A program made the translations under genes and the position numbers. Below, one piece after another: positions 35,899 through 44,262 of a stretch of DNA of 64,000 nt. Location of the stretch: NCBI RefSeq assembly GCF_000375545.1, contig NZ_AQXF01000001.1, positions 484,893-548,892 of the forward strand, in the 5' to 3' direction. Position 1 is the first letter of the stretch. The number at the start of each line of letters is the position of its first letter. The notes under the pieces were generated by a model. That model did no database searches, was not told the DNA's origin, and saw only the letters and a list, made by a program, of their open reading frames with translations. Origin of the DNA: Kordiimonas gwangyangensis DSM 19435 = JCM 12864 (lineage in GTDB: Bacteria; Pseudomonadota; Alphaproteobacteria; Sphingomonadales; Kordiimonadaceae).

Positions 35899-37275
35899 AT
35901 GGCTGGAACTCAACACGCACAGTGGTCATCCCGCTGGGCGTTTATCATGGCCGCTGTCGGCAGTGCTGTCGGCCTCGGCAATATCTGGAAATTTCCGTAT
36001 GAAGCAGGTGAAGGTGGCGGCGGTGCATTCGTCCTACTGTACCTGCTTTTTGTTTTTATCATCGGCACACCCTGCCTGATCGCTGAGCTGTCGCTCGGCC
36101 GTCGTGGGCAGAAGAACCCGGTCTACACCATGAAATCCATCGCGACCGAAGAAGGCCGCAGCACGATGTGGGGCCTTTTGGGCTGGTCCGGTATCGTTGG
36201 TGCCTTCATCATCATCAGCTTCTATTCGCTGGTGGGTGGCTGGGTGCTGGCCTATATCGTCAAGGCAGCCATGGGTTTCGGCGGCTTTGATGCCGCCAAG
36301 TCGACCGAGACATTCCTGACCTTCATCGCAGACCCGGTGCAGCCGATTGTGGCCCACTTTGCCTTCATGGCCATCACCGTGGGTATCGTGGCGCGTGGCG
36401 TGCAGGGCGGGCTTGAGAAAGCCGTAACCGTGCTGATGCCGGCGCTGTTCGCCATCCTTGTGATGCTGATGATCTACTCTGCAGTAACCGGTGCTTTCGG
36501 TGAGGCGCTGAACTTCCTGTTCCGTCCGAACTTCCATGCGCTGACGGGCGACAAGATACTGAATGCCCTTGGGCTGTCTTTCTTCTCGCTCTCGCTCGCG
36601 ATGGGTTCAATCATGACCTACGGCTCCTACCTGCCGAAGGATGTGAACATCCCGAAATCCGCGATCACCATTGCTGGTGCCGATAGCGCGGTTGCGCTGA
36701 TGGCTGGCCTCGCGATCTTCCCGATCGTGTTTGCCTATGGCCTGAACCCGGGCGGCGGCGGCGGCCTCGTGTTCATGACGCTTCCGATTGCGTTTGGTCA
36801 GATGCCGATGGGCGAGATTATCGGCCCGCTCTTCTTCGCGCTCCTTGCTGTTGCCGCGATCACAAGCTCCATCTCGCTTCTCGAGCCAGGTGTATCCTAC
36901 ATCGAGGAACGCACGGGCTGGAGCCGCAAGAAAGTAACGGCGACCATCGGTTTTGCGGCTTTCCTTCTGGGCACGCTGTCGTCCTTCGGTCAGCCAGGCA
37001 ACCTTCTTGGCGACCTTACCTTCTTTGGTGGCATGACCATCATGGACGTGAAGGACTATTTCACCAACAACATCATCATGCCGCTCGGCGCCATGTTCAT
37101 GATGATCTTCGTGGGCTGGTTCGTCAGCCGCAAGGCCATGATGGATGAGCTGGCAATCGAGGATAAGAACTTCCGCATCTGGTATTTCCTCGTGCGCTTC
37201 ATCTGCCCAGTGGCGATCTTCGCAGTGTTTGTGAACATCATCTATGACACGATCATCCAACCGATGATGGGCTAA
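35899..37275 (+). CDS. Sodium-dependent transporter, NSS (SNF) family
   Basis: A 458-residue inner-membrane symporter of the neurotransmitter:sodium symporter fold, like MhsT, TnaT and LeuT. The N-terminal signature SSRWAFIMAAVGSAVGLGNIWKFPYEAGEGGGGAF contributes sodium and substrate sites, and about 11-12 helices follow. These bacterial members take up amino acids with sodium. The ATG at 35899 follows a purine-rich GGGGAGAGGGAAA ribosome site. A strong bidirectional terminator follows. The substrate is not determinable. Confidence 0.94.
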   Translation: MAGTQHAQWSSRWAFIMAAVGSAVGLGNIWKFPYEAGEGGGGAFVLLYLLFVFIIGTPCLIAELSLGRRGQKNPVYTMKSIATEEGRSTMWGLLGWSGIVGAFIIISFYSLVGGWVLAYIVKAAMGFGGFDAAKSTETFLTFIADPVQPIVAHFAFMAITVGIVARGVQGGLEKAVTVLMPALFAILVMLMIYSAVTGAFGEALNFLFRPNFHALTGDKILNALGLSFFSLSLAMGSIMTYGSYLPKDVNIPKSAITIAGADSAVALMAGLAIFPIVFAYGLNPGGGGGLVFMTLPIAFGQMPMGEIIGPLFFALLAVAAITSSISLLEPGVSYIEERTGWSRKKVTATIGFAAFLLGTLSSFGQPGNLLGDLTFFGGMTIMDVKDYFTNNIIMPLGAMFMMIFVGWFVSRKAMMDELAIEDKNFRIWYFLVRFICPVAIFAVFVNIIYDTIIQPMMG

Positions 37276-37296
37276 GCCTAGACACAAAGAATATGG

Positions 37297-37322
37297 AAAA
37301 GGGGCCACGCGGCCCCTTTTTT
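37297..37322. terminator. Bidirectional terminator between NSS transporter and sufE
   Basis: AAAAGGGGCC and GGCCCCTTTT form a perfect 10-bp stem with a 4-base loop and T runs in both directions, between convergent genes. Confidence 0.9.
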
Positions 37323-37364
37323 GTGCGCACTGTGTGCGAAATATGTGCGGGAAATGCGCGGCGC

Positions 37365-37784
37365 TTATGCGGCTTCCGCGATCGCGTAAATACGCTCCAC
37401 CATCGCGAACAAGCCGTTTGCGCGCAGGGGCGACAGGTGCGAAGCAAGGCCAAGCTGGTCCAGGATCGCTCGGGCGTCTGTCTCTCTGATCTCTGCCGCA
37501 GTCTTGCCTGAGAAAATCAGCAGCATGATGGCTACAAGGCCCTTGACGATATGGGCGTCACTGTCACCGCGCAGATGGATGCGACCGTCATCCGCCACTT
37601 CCGGCACCAGCCACACCTGGCTTTGGCAACCTCGCACCTTGTATTCCTCGGTCATCTCGCTCTCATCAAGCGGTGGCAGTTTGCGGCCAAGGTCGATGAT
37701 GTAGCGGTATTTGTCTTCCCAATCCTCGAGGAATTCAAAGGTGTCCAAAATTTCAACGATCGTTGTATTTTCCAGTGACATCAT
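37365..37784 (-). CDS. sufE: SufE-family cysteine desulfuration protein
   Basis: Accepts sulfane sulfur from a cysteine desulfurase and passes it to the Fe-S cluster scaffold. The 139-residue protein shows IVEILDTFEFLEDWEDKYRYIIDLGRKLPPL at the N terminus, and the acceptor Cys52 (numbered from the second of two adjacent ATGs) in EYKVRGCQSQVWL. C-terminal features of the family are present. It is monocistronic here, with no other suf genes in the window. Confidence 0.94.
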   Translation of the reverse strand: MMSLENTTIVEILDTFEFLEDWEDKYRYIIDLGRKLPPLDESEMTEEYKVRGCQSQVWLVPEVADDGRIHLRGDSDAHIVKGLVAIMLLIFSGKTAAEIRETDARAILDQLGLASHLSPLRANGLFAMVERIYAIAEAA

Positions 37785-37909
37785 CTATCCATAACTTAAG
37801 GGCAGCTTGACAGTCAGGCCAATCGGCCGACCTAATGTCGAGTGTCTAAAGGATCAGGCCCGTGAGTTAAAGGCCAAAAACTGCACGACAAAGCGAGGGG
37901 AAGCGCTGA

Positions 37910-39247
37910 ATGTCATCCAAAGAACCGGGCTATCCACGCCCCGCCTATGCCTGGTATATGGTCGTGCTTCTGCTCGTTATCTATACCTTTTCTTTCATCG
38001 ACCGCCAGATTCTCGGCCTCTTGGGCCCGGCCATCAAGGCGGATTTCGGCATCTCGGATACCCAGTTCGGCATCCTGACCGGTTTCGCCTTCGCGGTATT
38101 CTATACGGCCTTCGGCCTTATCTGTGCGCGCTACGCCGACAGCGGCAACCGCCGCATGCTGATTGTGATTGGCCTCTTTCTCTGGAGCCTGATGACGGCG
38201 GCGTCGTCGCTTGCCCGCAGCTTCATGTCGCTTTTCCTCCTGCGCATGGGCGTGGGTGTCGGTGAAGCGACACTTGCGCCTGCCGCCAACTCCATGCTGG
38301 CGGACAGTTTCCCGAAAGAGCGCCTTTCGACCGCACTGAGCGTGTATTCCATGGGTATTCCGGTGGGTTCCGCCCTCGCCTTTATCGTGGGCGGCGCGGT
38401 GATCGACTTCGCTGAGAAGCTGCCGGACATCGAGGTGCCGGGTTACGGCCTGATGGGTGGCTGGCAGAAAGCCTTCCTGATGGTGGGCCTGCCCGGCCTT
38501 CTTTTGACTGTGCTGATGTTCACCATCAAGGAACCGCCGCGCAAAGGTGCCACAGGCACCGGTGCGAGCATCCCCGTGCGCGATGTGCTCAAGTATTTCG
38601 GCAGCAAGGCACGCGCTTATTCCAGCATCTGTATCGGCGTATCGATGAACGCCGCGCTTGGGTTCGGCAGCGTGATTTTCCTGCCCTTCTTTTTCGTGCG
38701 CTATCACCAGATGGCACCAGCTGATGTGGGCATCACCTTTGGCCTTATCTCGCTGGTCACTGGCCCCTTGGGGCTGCTGTTTGGCGGTTGGCTCGCGGAC
38801 AGGCTGTACAAGAAAGGCCGTAAGGATGCGCATATTCTGGCGCTGATGGCGGCACCGCTTGGCTTTGCTATTCCGTCCTTCACCCTGCCCTTCATTCAGG
38901 ACACCACAACGGCTTGGGTCGTGCTGGCCTTCTCCAACTTCTTCATCAACTCACCGTCCGGTGTGGCATATGCAAGCTTGCAGATCATCACGCCAAACCA
39001 GATGCGCGGGCAGATCATCTCCATCTATGTGATGTGCACCAGCATCATTGGCTACGGTGCCGGGCCCTTCGCGCTGGGTTTCTTCACTGACTATATCTTT
39101 GGTGACGAGATGAAGCTGAACCTGTCGTTCCTCTTGCTCGCGCTCATCACTGTGCCTGTGGGCATCGGCACCTTCCTGTGGGGCCGCAAGGCCTATGCAA
39201 AAGCGGTGGAAGAGGAAGAAGCACGCCTGAAGGCGATTGGCGGGTAG
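37910..39247 (+). CDS. MFS transporter, spinster-like
   Basis: A 445-residue major facilitator with about 12 helices. Visible motifs: SFIDRQILGLLGPAIKADFGISDTQFGILTGFAF at the N terminus, typical of the spinster-related branch, the A-like loop ARYADSGNRRM, and FGGWLADRLYKKG between the two halves. The central loop is short. Substrate unknown. The gene is alone on its strand between sufE and a PAS protein, whose stop lies 4 bases after this one. Confidence 0.92.
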   Translation: MSSKEPGYPRPAYAWYMVVLLLVIYTFSFIDRQILGLLGPAIKADFGISDTQFGILTGFAFAVFYTAFGLICARYADSGNRRMLIVIGLFLWSLMTAASSLARSFMSLFLLRMGVGVGEATLAPAANSMLADSFPKERLSTALSVYSMGIPVGSALAFIVGGAVIDFAEKLPDIEVPGYGLMGGWQKAFLMVGLPGLLLTVLMFTIKEPPRKGATGTGASIPVRDVLKYFGSKARAYSSICIGVSMNAALGFGSVIFLPFFFVRYHQMAPADVGITFGLISLVTGPLGLLFGGWLADRLYKKGRKDAHILALMAAPLGFAIPSFTLPFIQDTTTAWVVLAFSNFFINSPSGVAYASLQIITPNQMRGQIISIYVMCTSIIGYGAGPFALGFFTDYIFGDEMKLNLSFLLLALITVPVGIGTFLWGRKAYAKAVEEEEARLKAIGG

Positions 39248-39251
39248 CCGC

Positions 39252-39797
39252 CTAGATACCCTGTGGCCGGACCGACGGGTCCGGCACTCCTGCCCCGATA
39301 TCGACCGGGGTGATCACGAACAGGCGCGACCCTAACGACTGAAAAGCGCCAAAGTTGTCCTGCACGCTGGGCTTCCACGCATCATTCATGAAGATGAAGC
39401 TGGTGACCTTGCCTTCATCGTCCGCCAGCGGCAGGGCGAGTGACTTCACGATGTGACTGCCGTCACGCTCAAACAGAATATCGGCTTCGCTGACAGTTGC
39501 GTTCGGCTGCGCCATCGAAAGTTCGAACCATTGAACGATATAGTCGTGGGTGCGTGGGTGCATCAGCGACAGCACATTTTCACCCACCGGGTCGCTGCCC
39601 ATACGCTGATTGATGCCGGAGCCAAGCAGGCGAAAGCGGTAGTCACCCGGCGCATGGCACTGCACGAGGGATACATCGGGCAGCAGGTCGCCGAACGCCA
39701 TGGGGCGAATGTCACTTTTGCGCGGCACGATAGCGCCCGGTCGCAGGAATGATGACCAGATGTCATTAAATCTTTCGAACCGGCTTTCCGTACTCAT
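39252..39797 (-). CDS. PAS_5-like single-domain protein A
   Basis: A 181-residue cytoplasmic protein that appears to be a single PAS_5-type domain: RPMAFGDLLPDVSLVQCHAPGDYRFRLLGSGI near residues 31-62, then YIVQWFELSMAQPNATVSEADILFERDGSHIVKSLALPLADDEGKVTSFIF. It has no output domain. It ends VDIGAGVPDPSVRPQGI. A paralogue at 41649-42206 shares the layout and the VDIGAG(V/L)P ending; the two flank the amidohydrolase gene. Role unknown. Confidence 0.75.
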   Translation of the reverse strand: MSTESRFERFNDIWSSFLRPGAIVPRKSDIRPMAFGDLLPDVSLVQCHAPGDYRFRLLGSGINQRMGSDPVGENVLSLMHPRTHDYIVQWFELSMAQPNATVSEADILFERDGSHIVKSLALPLADDEGKVTSFIFMNDAWKPSVQDNFGAFQSLGSRLFVITPVDIGAGVPDPSVRPQGI

Positions 39798-39961
39798 AAA
39801 CCCATGTGCCCCAACAAGTTATAGTGCTTACCCACCTTCTTCATGCCGTGCCTGCGGTTAAGAAATGTTGAACTTCACGCGAAAAAGCTGCGGGCGCTTT
39901 GCCCTGTACGGGCGCGCAAAAACATGTAACCTGTGCACCAGATTTTTGAGGGGAGATAATA

Positions 39962-41569
39962 ATGCGTAATTTCCGCAAAATGGGCCTCGCGCTGCTTGCC
40001 AGCGTTTCCATGACCATGGGCTTGATGGCCGATGGGGAAACCAAATCCGAACTGGCAGACGCGCAGGAAGGCGAAGGCCAGTATGGCCGCCTTGTGCTGC
40101 GCGGCGCTTACATCATCGACGGCACCGGCGCGCCCGCCTATGGCCCCGCTGATGTGGTGGTGGAGAAAAACCGCATTACCGAGATCAAGGTTGTTGGCAC
40201 TCCCGGCAACCCGATCAAGCCAGAGGGTCGGCCCGCGAAAGGCGACCGCGAAATTGATGCCACTGGCAAATACATTCTGCCCGGTTTTGTGGATGTGCAC
40301 GCTCATATCCACGGTGAAGACTTCGGTCAGGGCGTCAGCCCCGAATATATTTTCAAGCTGTGGCTCGCGCACGGGGTTACAACCGCGCGTATTGTGGGCT
40401 TCAGCGGAGACGAACGCACGGTTGATTTCAAACGCCGCAGCGCGAAAAACGAAATCACCGCGCCGCGCATCGTGGCCTATTCATCCTTCGCTGGCATTGA
40501 AACCGAGAAACAGGCGCGCGAAACCATCCAGCGCTTCAAGAAAATCGGCTCTGACGGCGTGAAATTCGTCGGCAACCCGAAGAAGGCGCTGATCGCCGGC
40601 CTTGATGAAGCGGAAAAACTGGGCCTCCGTACCACCATGCACCATAGTCAGACCGCGGTGACAGACGCCAACGTGCTCGACACCACGGCGCACGGGCTCG
40701 ATAGCATGGAACACTGGTACGGCCTGCCGGAAGCGATGTTCGAGGACCGGCTGATCCAGGACTATCCGGCGGATTATATCTACACGGATGAGATGGACCG
40801 CTTTGGCGAGGCGGGCAAACTTTGGAAACAGGCCGCCAAGCCAGGGTCCGACAAATGGAACGAGGTGATGGAAACCTTGCTCGCGCGCGACTTTGCCATC
40901 AACCCCACCTTCACCATCTATGTTGCCTCGCGCGACCTGATGCGTATGAGCCGCGCCATCTGGCACGACGAATACACCATGCCAGCGCTGTGGGATTTCT
41001 ACCGCCCGAGCGCGGAAGCCCACGGCTCCTACTGGTTTGACTGGACCACAGGGCATGAGGTGGAGTGGCAGAAAAACTATAAAATCTGGATGCAGTTCAT
41101 CAATGAATACAAGAACCGCGGCGGCAAGATCGGCGTGGGCAGCGACACGGGTTATATCTATAGCCTCTACGGCTTTGGTTATATTCAGGAGTTCGAATTG
41201 CTGCAGGAAGCCGGTTTCCACCCGCTTGAGGTGATCCGGTCCGCCACCACCATCGGCGCGGAGGAGATGGGCATGGAGGATGAGATTGGCGCGGTTGAGG
41301 TTGGCAAGAAGGCCGACCTAGTGGTCGTCGATGAAAACCCCTTGCATAACTTCAAGGTGCTCTATGGCACCGGTGCGGTGAAGCTGAACAAGGAGACCGG
41401 CCTTGTCGAGCGCGTCGGTGGCGTGCGCTGGACCATCAAGGACGGCATTGTCTATGACGCCTTCAAGCTGCGTGCGGATGTGCGCGCCATGGTGCGCGAC
41501 GCCAAGGTGAAAGCAGGCATGAACCCGGATAAACCGCTGGCGATCGCAAACGCGCCGCGTGCCGAATAA
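39962..41569 (+). CDS. Secreted amidohydrolase (imidazolonepropionase-like)
   Basis: A 535-residue metal-dependent hydrolase with a signal-like hydrophobic N terminus (residues 5-25). Metal-binding motifs are in the expected order: VDVHAHIHG near residue 112, TTMHHSQ near 224, a later LDSMEHWYG, and GVGSDTG near 395. The composite-domain strands LVLRGAYIIDGTGAPAYGPADVVVEKNRITEI and GKKADLVVVDENPLHNF flank the TIM barrel. The family includes peptidases of Xaa-Arg or Xaa-Pro type and lactonases, so the substrate is open. It is flanked by two paralogous PAS proteins on the other strand and followed by a perfect-palindrome terminator. Confidence 0.88.
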   Translation: MRNFRKMGLALLASVSMTMGLMADGETKSELADAQEGEGQYGRLVLRGAYIIDGTGAPAYGPADVVVEKNRITEIKVVGTPGNPIKPEGRPAKGDREIDATGKYILPGFVDVHAHIHGEDFGQGVSPEYIFKLWLAHGVTTARIVGFSGDERTVDFKRRSAKNEITAPRIVAYSSFAGIETEKQARETIQRFKKIGSDGVKFVGNPKKALIAGLDEAEKLGLRTTMHHSQTAVTDANVLDTTAHGLDSMEHWYGLPEAMFEDRLIQDYPADYIYTDEMDRFGEAGKLWKQAAKPGSDKWNEVMETLLARDFAINPTFTIYVASRDLMRMSRAIWHDEYTMPALWDFYRPSAEAHGSYWFDWTTGHEVEWQKNYKIWMQFINEYKNRGGKIGVGSDTGYIYSLYGFGYIQEFELLQEAGFHPLEVIRSATTIGAEEMGMEDEIGAVEVGKKADLVVVDENPLHNFKVLYGTGAVKLNKETGLVERVGGVRWTIKDGIVYDAFKLRADVRAMVRDAKVKAGMNPDKPLAIANAPRAE

Positions 41570-41599
41570 GATGCGCCCTTACAGAGGTGCCAAAAACAG

Positions 41600-41627
41600 A
41601 AAGGCGGTGAATTCACCGCCTTTTTCA
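41600..41627. terminator. Terminator with perfect 24-bp palindrome
   Basis: AAAGGCGGTGAA is followed directly by its complement TTCACCGCCTTT and then TTC; GAATTC sits at the centre. It lies 30 bases after the amidohydrolase stop and would also serve the convergent PAS gene. Confidence 0.85.
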
Positions 41628-41648
41628 TAACCACGAGACCAATTGACC

Positions 41649-42206
41649 CTAGCGGTCCGGCTGGTCGGTCAGGTGGCCGGGCAGCCCCGCGCCAATATCA
41701 ATGCCAACACAGCTGAGTTTATTGGCACCCGCGCTCACAAGCCCGCCAAGGTCGTCCGGGTGATGTTCACCCCAGGCATAGTTTCCGAACAGGTAATAGT
41801 CGTGCATGCCGCCCTTGCCGAGCATGGGCAGGCCCAGCGCCTGTGCGCCGCGCTTCGGGTCGTTATTATAAATCAGGTCCATGCTGGTGATGGTGCCGCA
41901 CGGCTGGAAGGTCATGGCTTCGAACCAGTTGGACAGAAATTCCCGCACTTCCGGCACGAAATATTCAAGCATATTGAAGCCGATGGGGTTTTCCTGCTGG
42001 CGCGCACTGACGGCCGTGCCCATCACGCGGTATTCATAGCGGGCGCGGCTCACACGCTCCACCAACACCACGTTCGGCAGTGCTGCGCCAAGCGCCATCG
42101 GGTTGAACTTGTCCCGCGTCGGCACCAGCTCATCACCTGTCCGGAGGCTGTCCCAAACCTCATAGACCGCCTTGAAGATCGGATTTTCCTGAATACTCTT
42201 TTGCAT
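41649..42206 (-). CDS. PAS_5-like single-domain protein B
   Basis: A 185-residue paralogue of the protein at 39252-39797: KFNPMALGAALPNVVLVERVSRARYEYRVMGTAVSARQQ near residues 37-75, FLSNWFEAMTFQPCGTITSMDLIY, and the end GIDIGAGLPGHLTDQPDR. As in its partner there is no kinase, cyclase or DNA-binding domain, so it is either a stand-alone sensor or a subunit. It sits just past the amidohydrolase terminator and downstream of the psp operon terminator. Confidence 0.75.
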   Translation of the reverse strand: MQKSIQENPIFKAVYEVWDSLRTGDELVPTRDKFNPMALGAALPNVVLVERVSRARYEYRVMGTAVSARQQENPIGFNMLEYFVPEVREFLSNWFEAMTFQPCGTITSMDLIYNNDPKRGAQALGLPMLGKGGMHDYYLFGNYAWGEHHPDDLGGLVSAGANKLSCVGIDIGAGLPGHLTDQPDR

Positions 42207-42275
42207 ATACGCGCCCCTAGGATGACAGGGGCATTCTAGTGGTGCAAATCAGATCAGGCAATGTGGAACAATCAT

Positions 42276-42308
42276 AAAAAAAGGGCGGGACCATATTCGG
42301 TTCCGCCC
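42276..42308 (-). terminator. Rho-independent terminator of the psp operon
   Basis: On the minus strand GGGCGGAACC pairs with GGTCCCGCCC (one wobble) around a 6-base loop and is followed by seven T residues, 45 bases after the pspC stop. Confidence 0.85.
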
Positions 42309-42353
42309 GTGTCTTTCTGGTCCGGAGAGGTCCGGAAAGAGAGTGCCTAAGTC

Positions 42354-42746
42354 CTAGTCTTCGAGGGCCCTCAGTTCGCGCTCAAGGCGAAAGCGCTTGC
42401 TGGTCATATAGGCCTCCATGTCAGAGGTACGGCGTTCGATATCGCGGAAGCGGCGGCGCAGCTCTGCTGCGGTATAGTCCGGGCTTTTACGCGTCTGACG
42501 CCAGAACTCTTCTTCTTCGTCGTCGCGGTAGAGGCCTTCCGGCATCGGATCGAGCGCGAGGCCCAGAACAAGGTAACCGATGATGAAGAGCCAGAAACCG
42601 GTGAATACTGCGCCGACGATGGTGAGGAACCGAACCAGGCCAACTTTGACGCCGAGGTAATCTGCAATCCCGGCACAAACCCCCATGATGCGACCCTCTT
42701 GCGGGACCTTGTACAGTTTGGTTGGGCGGTTCTTAAAATTTGTCAT
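42354..42746 (-). CDS. pspC: Phage-shock protein PspC-like
   Basis: A 130-residue membrane protein. The PspC domain spans residues about 9-68 (LYKVPQEGRIMGVCAGIADYLGVKVGLVRFLTIVGAVFTGFWLFIIGYLVLGLALDP), and the charged C-terminal half is probably coiled coil. PspC senses envelope stress and relieves PspA-mediated inhibition of PspF. The start at 42746 has GGAGGAG eight bases upstream and overlaps the pspB end by 14 bases. It is last gene of the psp operon. Confidence 0.93.
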   Translation of the reverse strand: MTNFKNRPTKLYKVPQEGRIMGVCAGIADYLGVKVGLVRFLTIVGAVFTGFWLFIIGYLVLGLALDPMPEGLYRDDEEEEFWRQTRKSPDYTAAELRRRFRDIERRTSDMEAYMTSKRFRLERELRALED

Positions 42747-42960
42747 GATGGCGGCTCCTCCAGTCTGGTACTTCGTCATCCATGATGCGTTCCATGGTGC
42801 GAAGGCGGTCTTCCAGTCGGTCAGCGGCGGTGCGCAGGTCGCTCAGCGACGCTTCATCTTCGGCGGTGATCCCCTTCATCTGTTTCCACTTCGTGATGTA
42901 GTGGAAGATGATCCAGAGCGGGGCAACGATCACCAGCATTAATATCGGTATTACTTCCAT
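42733..42960 (-). CDS. pspB: Phage-shock protein PspB
   Basis: A 75-residue inner-membrane protein with one N-terminal helix (VIPILMLVIVAPLWIIFHYIT) and a cytoplasmic coiled coil (DEASLSDLRTAADRLEDRLRTMERIMDDE ending DWRSR), matching PspB. It acts with PspC as the stress sensor that recruits PspA. It overlaps pspC by 14 bases and follows pspA by 55 bases. Confidence 0.93.
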   Translation of the reverse strand: MEVIPILMLVIVAPLWIIFHYITKWKQMKGITAEDEASLSDLRTAADRLEDRLRTMERIMDDEVPDWRSRHHDKF

Positions 42961-43015
42961 TTGGGCCTCTCCCGTTTTTTGTTCTTTTTATTTGCCTGCC
43001 GTGGCCGGCGCCGAA

Positions 43016-43726
43016 TTACTTCGACGCCGATTTCTTTGCAGCAGGCTTGGGGGCTTCTTTGGTGGCGCTGCCGGAAGCTTTGGCTTTGAGGGCCGCGAGC
43101 TCCTGCTCGATATCGTCATCCGCTTCAAGGGCCCGGAACTGATCTTCAAGGTTCTCACCGCGACCGATGTTCATGGCCTCTGCTTCACCTTCAAGGCGGT
43201 CCAGACGGGCGTCAACCTTGTCGAAGCGGTCAAACGCGTCCTGGATGCGACCATCATAGAGGTTCTTGCGCACACGCACCTGGTTCGTAACCGATTTGTG
43301 GCGCGCCTGAATGCTGGCCTTCTTGGCGCGGGCTTCACGAAGCTTGGCGTCAAGCTTGATGACATCTTCCTCGTTGCGCGTCAGCGCTTCCTGCAGGTGC
43401 TTCAGTTCCTCAGTGAGGTGAGCTTCCATGTCGGCAACCTTGGACTTTTCAATCAGCGCACCTTTTGCAAGGTCGTCCCGGCCTTTGGAGATGGCGAGTT
43501 CCGCCTTCTTCTCCCATTCGGCCTGCGCTTTTTTCACCTTGGCGATCCGACGCTCGATATCTTTCTGGTCCGCAATCGTTTTGGCAGCCGAAGAGCGTAC
43601 CTCAACAAGCGTGTCTTCCATTTCCTGGATGACCATGCGGATGATTTTTTCCGGATCTTCCGCCTTGTCGAGAATTGCGTTGATGTTCGAGTTAATGATG
43701 TCGGTCAGTCGTGAAAAAATACCCAT
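43016..43726 (-). CDS. pspA: Phage-shock protein A
   Basis: A 236-residue peripheral membrane protein, almost entirely coiled coil and related to IM30/Vipp1. N-terminal amphipathic helix GIFSRLTDIINSNINAILDKAEDPEKIIRMVIQEME, then long heptad-rich helices to about residue 215, and an Ala/Lys-rich tail (PAAKKSASK) not present in Escherichia coli PspA. It binds PspF to hold the operon off and, when released, stabilises the membrane. It is second gene of the operon, after a 55-codon small gene. Confidence 0.95.
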   Translation of the reverse strand: MGIFSRLTDIINSNINAILDKAEDPEKIIRMVIQEMEDTLVEVRSSAAKTIADQKDIERRIAKVKKAQAEWEKKAELAISKGRDDLAKGALIEKSKVADMEAHLTEELKHLQEALTRNEEDVIKLDAKLREARAKKASIQARHKSVTNQVRVRKNLYDGRIQDAFDRFDKVDARLDRLEGEAEAMNIGRGENLEDQFRALEADDDIEQELAALKAKASGSATKEAPKPAAKKSASK

Positions 43727-43867
43727 TTTACAAGTCCTTTCTTGTGTTCCTCGCTACGTGTCCCGGGTGGCTTTCGCGGCCATTTCTTTGGGACGTCCTC
43801 CCCGATTTTGCATCGGTGCAACCTGGGCCACTTGTTTTATTATAGTTAGCCTCTTTTAAGTCGCTGA

Positions 43868-43893
43868 CCCGGTGCCCCTCGCACGACACCGGG
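43868..43893 (-). other. Hairpin between the small psp gene and pspA
   Basis: CCCGGTG (43868-43874) pairs with CACCGGG (43887-43893) around a 12-base loop, ten bases after the stop of the 55-codon gene and without a T run. It may protect or separate the pspA part of the transcript. Inference. Confidence 0.5.
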
Positions 43894-43903
43894 CCAAAGG
43901 TGA

Positions 43904-44071
43904 CTAGTGCAGACGGCGACGACGACGCTCGATGCGGCGACCGCGGCGGCCAGTTGTATTCCGGCCTTCCGACTGGCGGATAAGGCCAAAGCTGGCGATC
44001 AGGCCATCAACTTCCTCGCTTGTCCGGTTGATGCTGGAAAGTGCCGAGCTGAGTTGCAACATCTTATTCAT
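43904..44071 (-). CDS. 55-residue Arg-rich small protein, first gene of the psp operon
   Basis: I do not recognise this protein. The frame runs from the ATG at 44071 to the TAG at 43904-43906, with a good ribosome site (AGAGGAC) about seven bases before the ATG. The first half is a likely amphipathic helix (MLQLSSALSSINRTSEEVDGLIASFGLI). The last 17 residues are very basic (GRRGRRIERRRRRLH). It lies about 75 bases downstream of the predicted sigma-54 start site and 177 bases before pspA, so it should be induced with pspABC. It could contact PspA, the membrane, PspF or RNA. Being short, it may well be unannotated elsewhere. Confidence 0.75.
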   Translation of the reverse strand: MNKMLQLSSALSSINRTSEEVDGLIASFGLIRQSEGRNTTGRRGRRIERRRRRLH

Positions 44072-44157
44072 CGTTCTGTCCTCTAGTCTAAGTTCGCTGT
44101 CTTTTTTTGTTATGTCAGCTTGTTGTTTTGTTCATCTCTCGCTGACGACCCTATATT

Positions 44158-44173
44158 TGCAGCCCCCGTGCCA
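44158..44173 (-). promoter_or_regulatory. Sigma-54 promoter of the psp operon
   Basis: On the minus strand the site reads TGGCACGGGGGCTGCA, with the invariant -24 GG and -12 GC separated by exactly 10 bases, a near-consensus sigma-54 element. It lies 87 bases upstream of the small gene's ATG and faces away from pspF, which encodes the expected activator. Confidence 0.9.
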
Positions 44174-44205
44174 GTTTTTGAAAAAATTTTAAGTCATTGA
44201 AAAAT

Positions 44206-44224
44206 ATGGAAAATAAATTTCCAT
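44206..44224. promoter_or_regulatory. Candidate PspF-binding inverted repeat, proximal
   Basis: ATGGAAA and TTTCCAT form a perfect 7-bp inverted repeat around ATAAA, about 35-50 bases upstream of the -24 box. The position is closer than typical enhancer sites, so it could instead overlap the pspF promoter. Confidence 0.5.
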
Positions 44225-44234
44225 TCTTGAATAA

Positions 44235-44262
44235 TGGCAATTTTCTCCAATTATAATTGCCA
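44235..44262. promoter_or_regulatory. Candidate PspF-binding inverted repeat, distal
   Basis: TGGCAATT (44235-44242) and AATTGCCA (44255-44262) form a perfect 8-bp inverted repeat with a 12-base spacer. It lies roughly 65-90 bases upstream of the -24 box, the range of known PspF enhancer sites, and just before the pspF start, so it could also mediate autoregulation. Confidence 0.6.
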
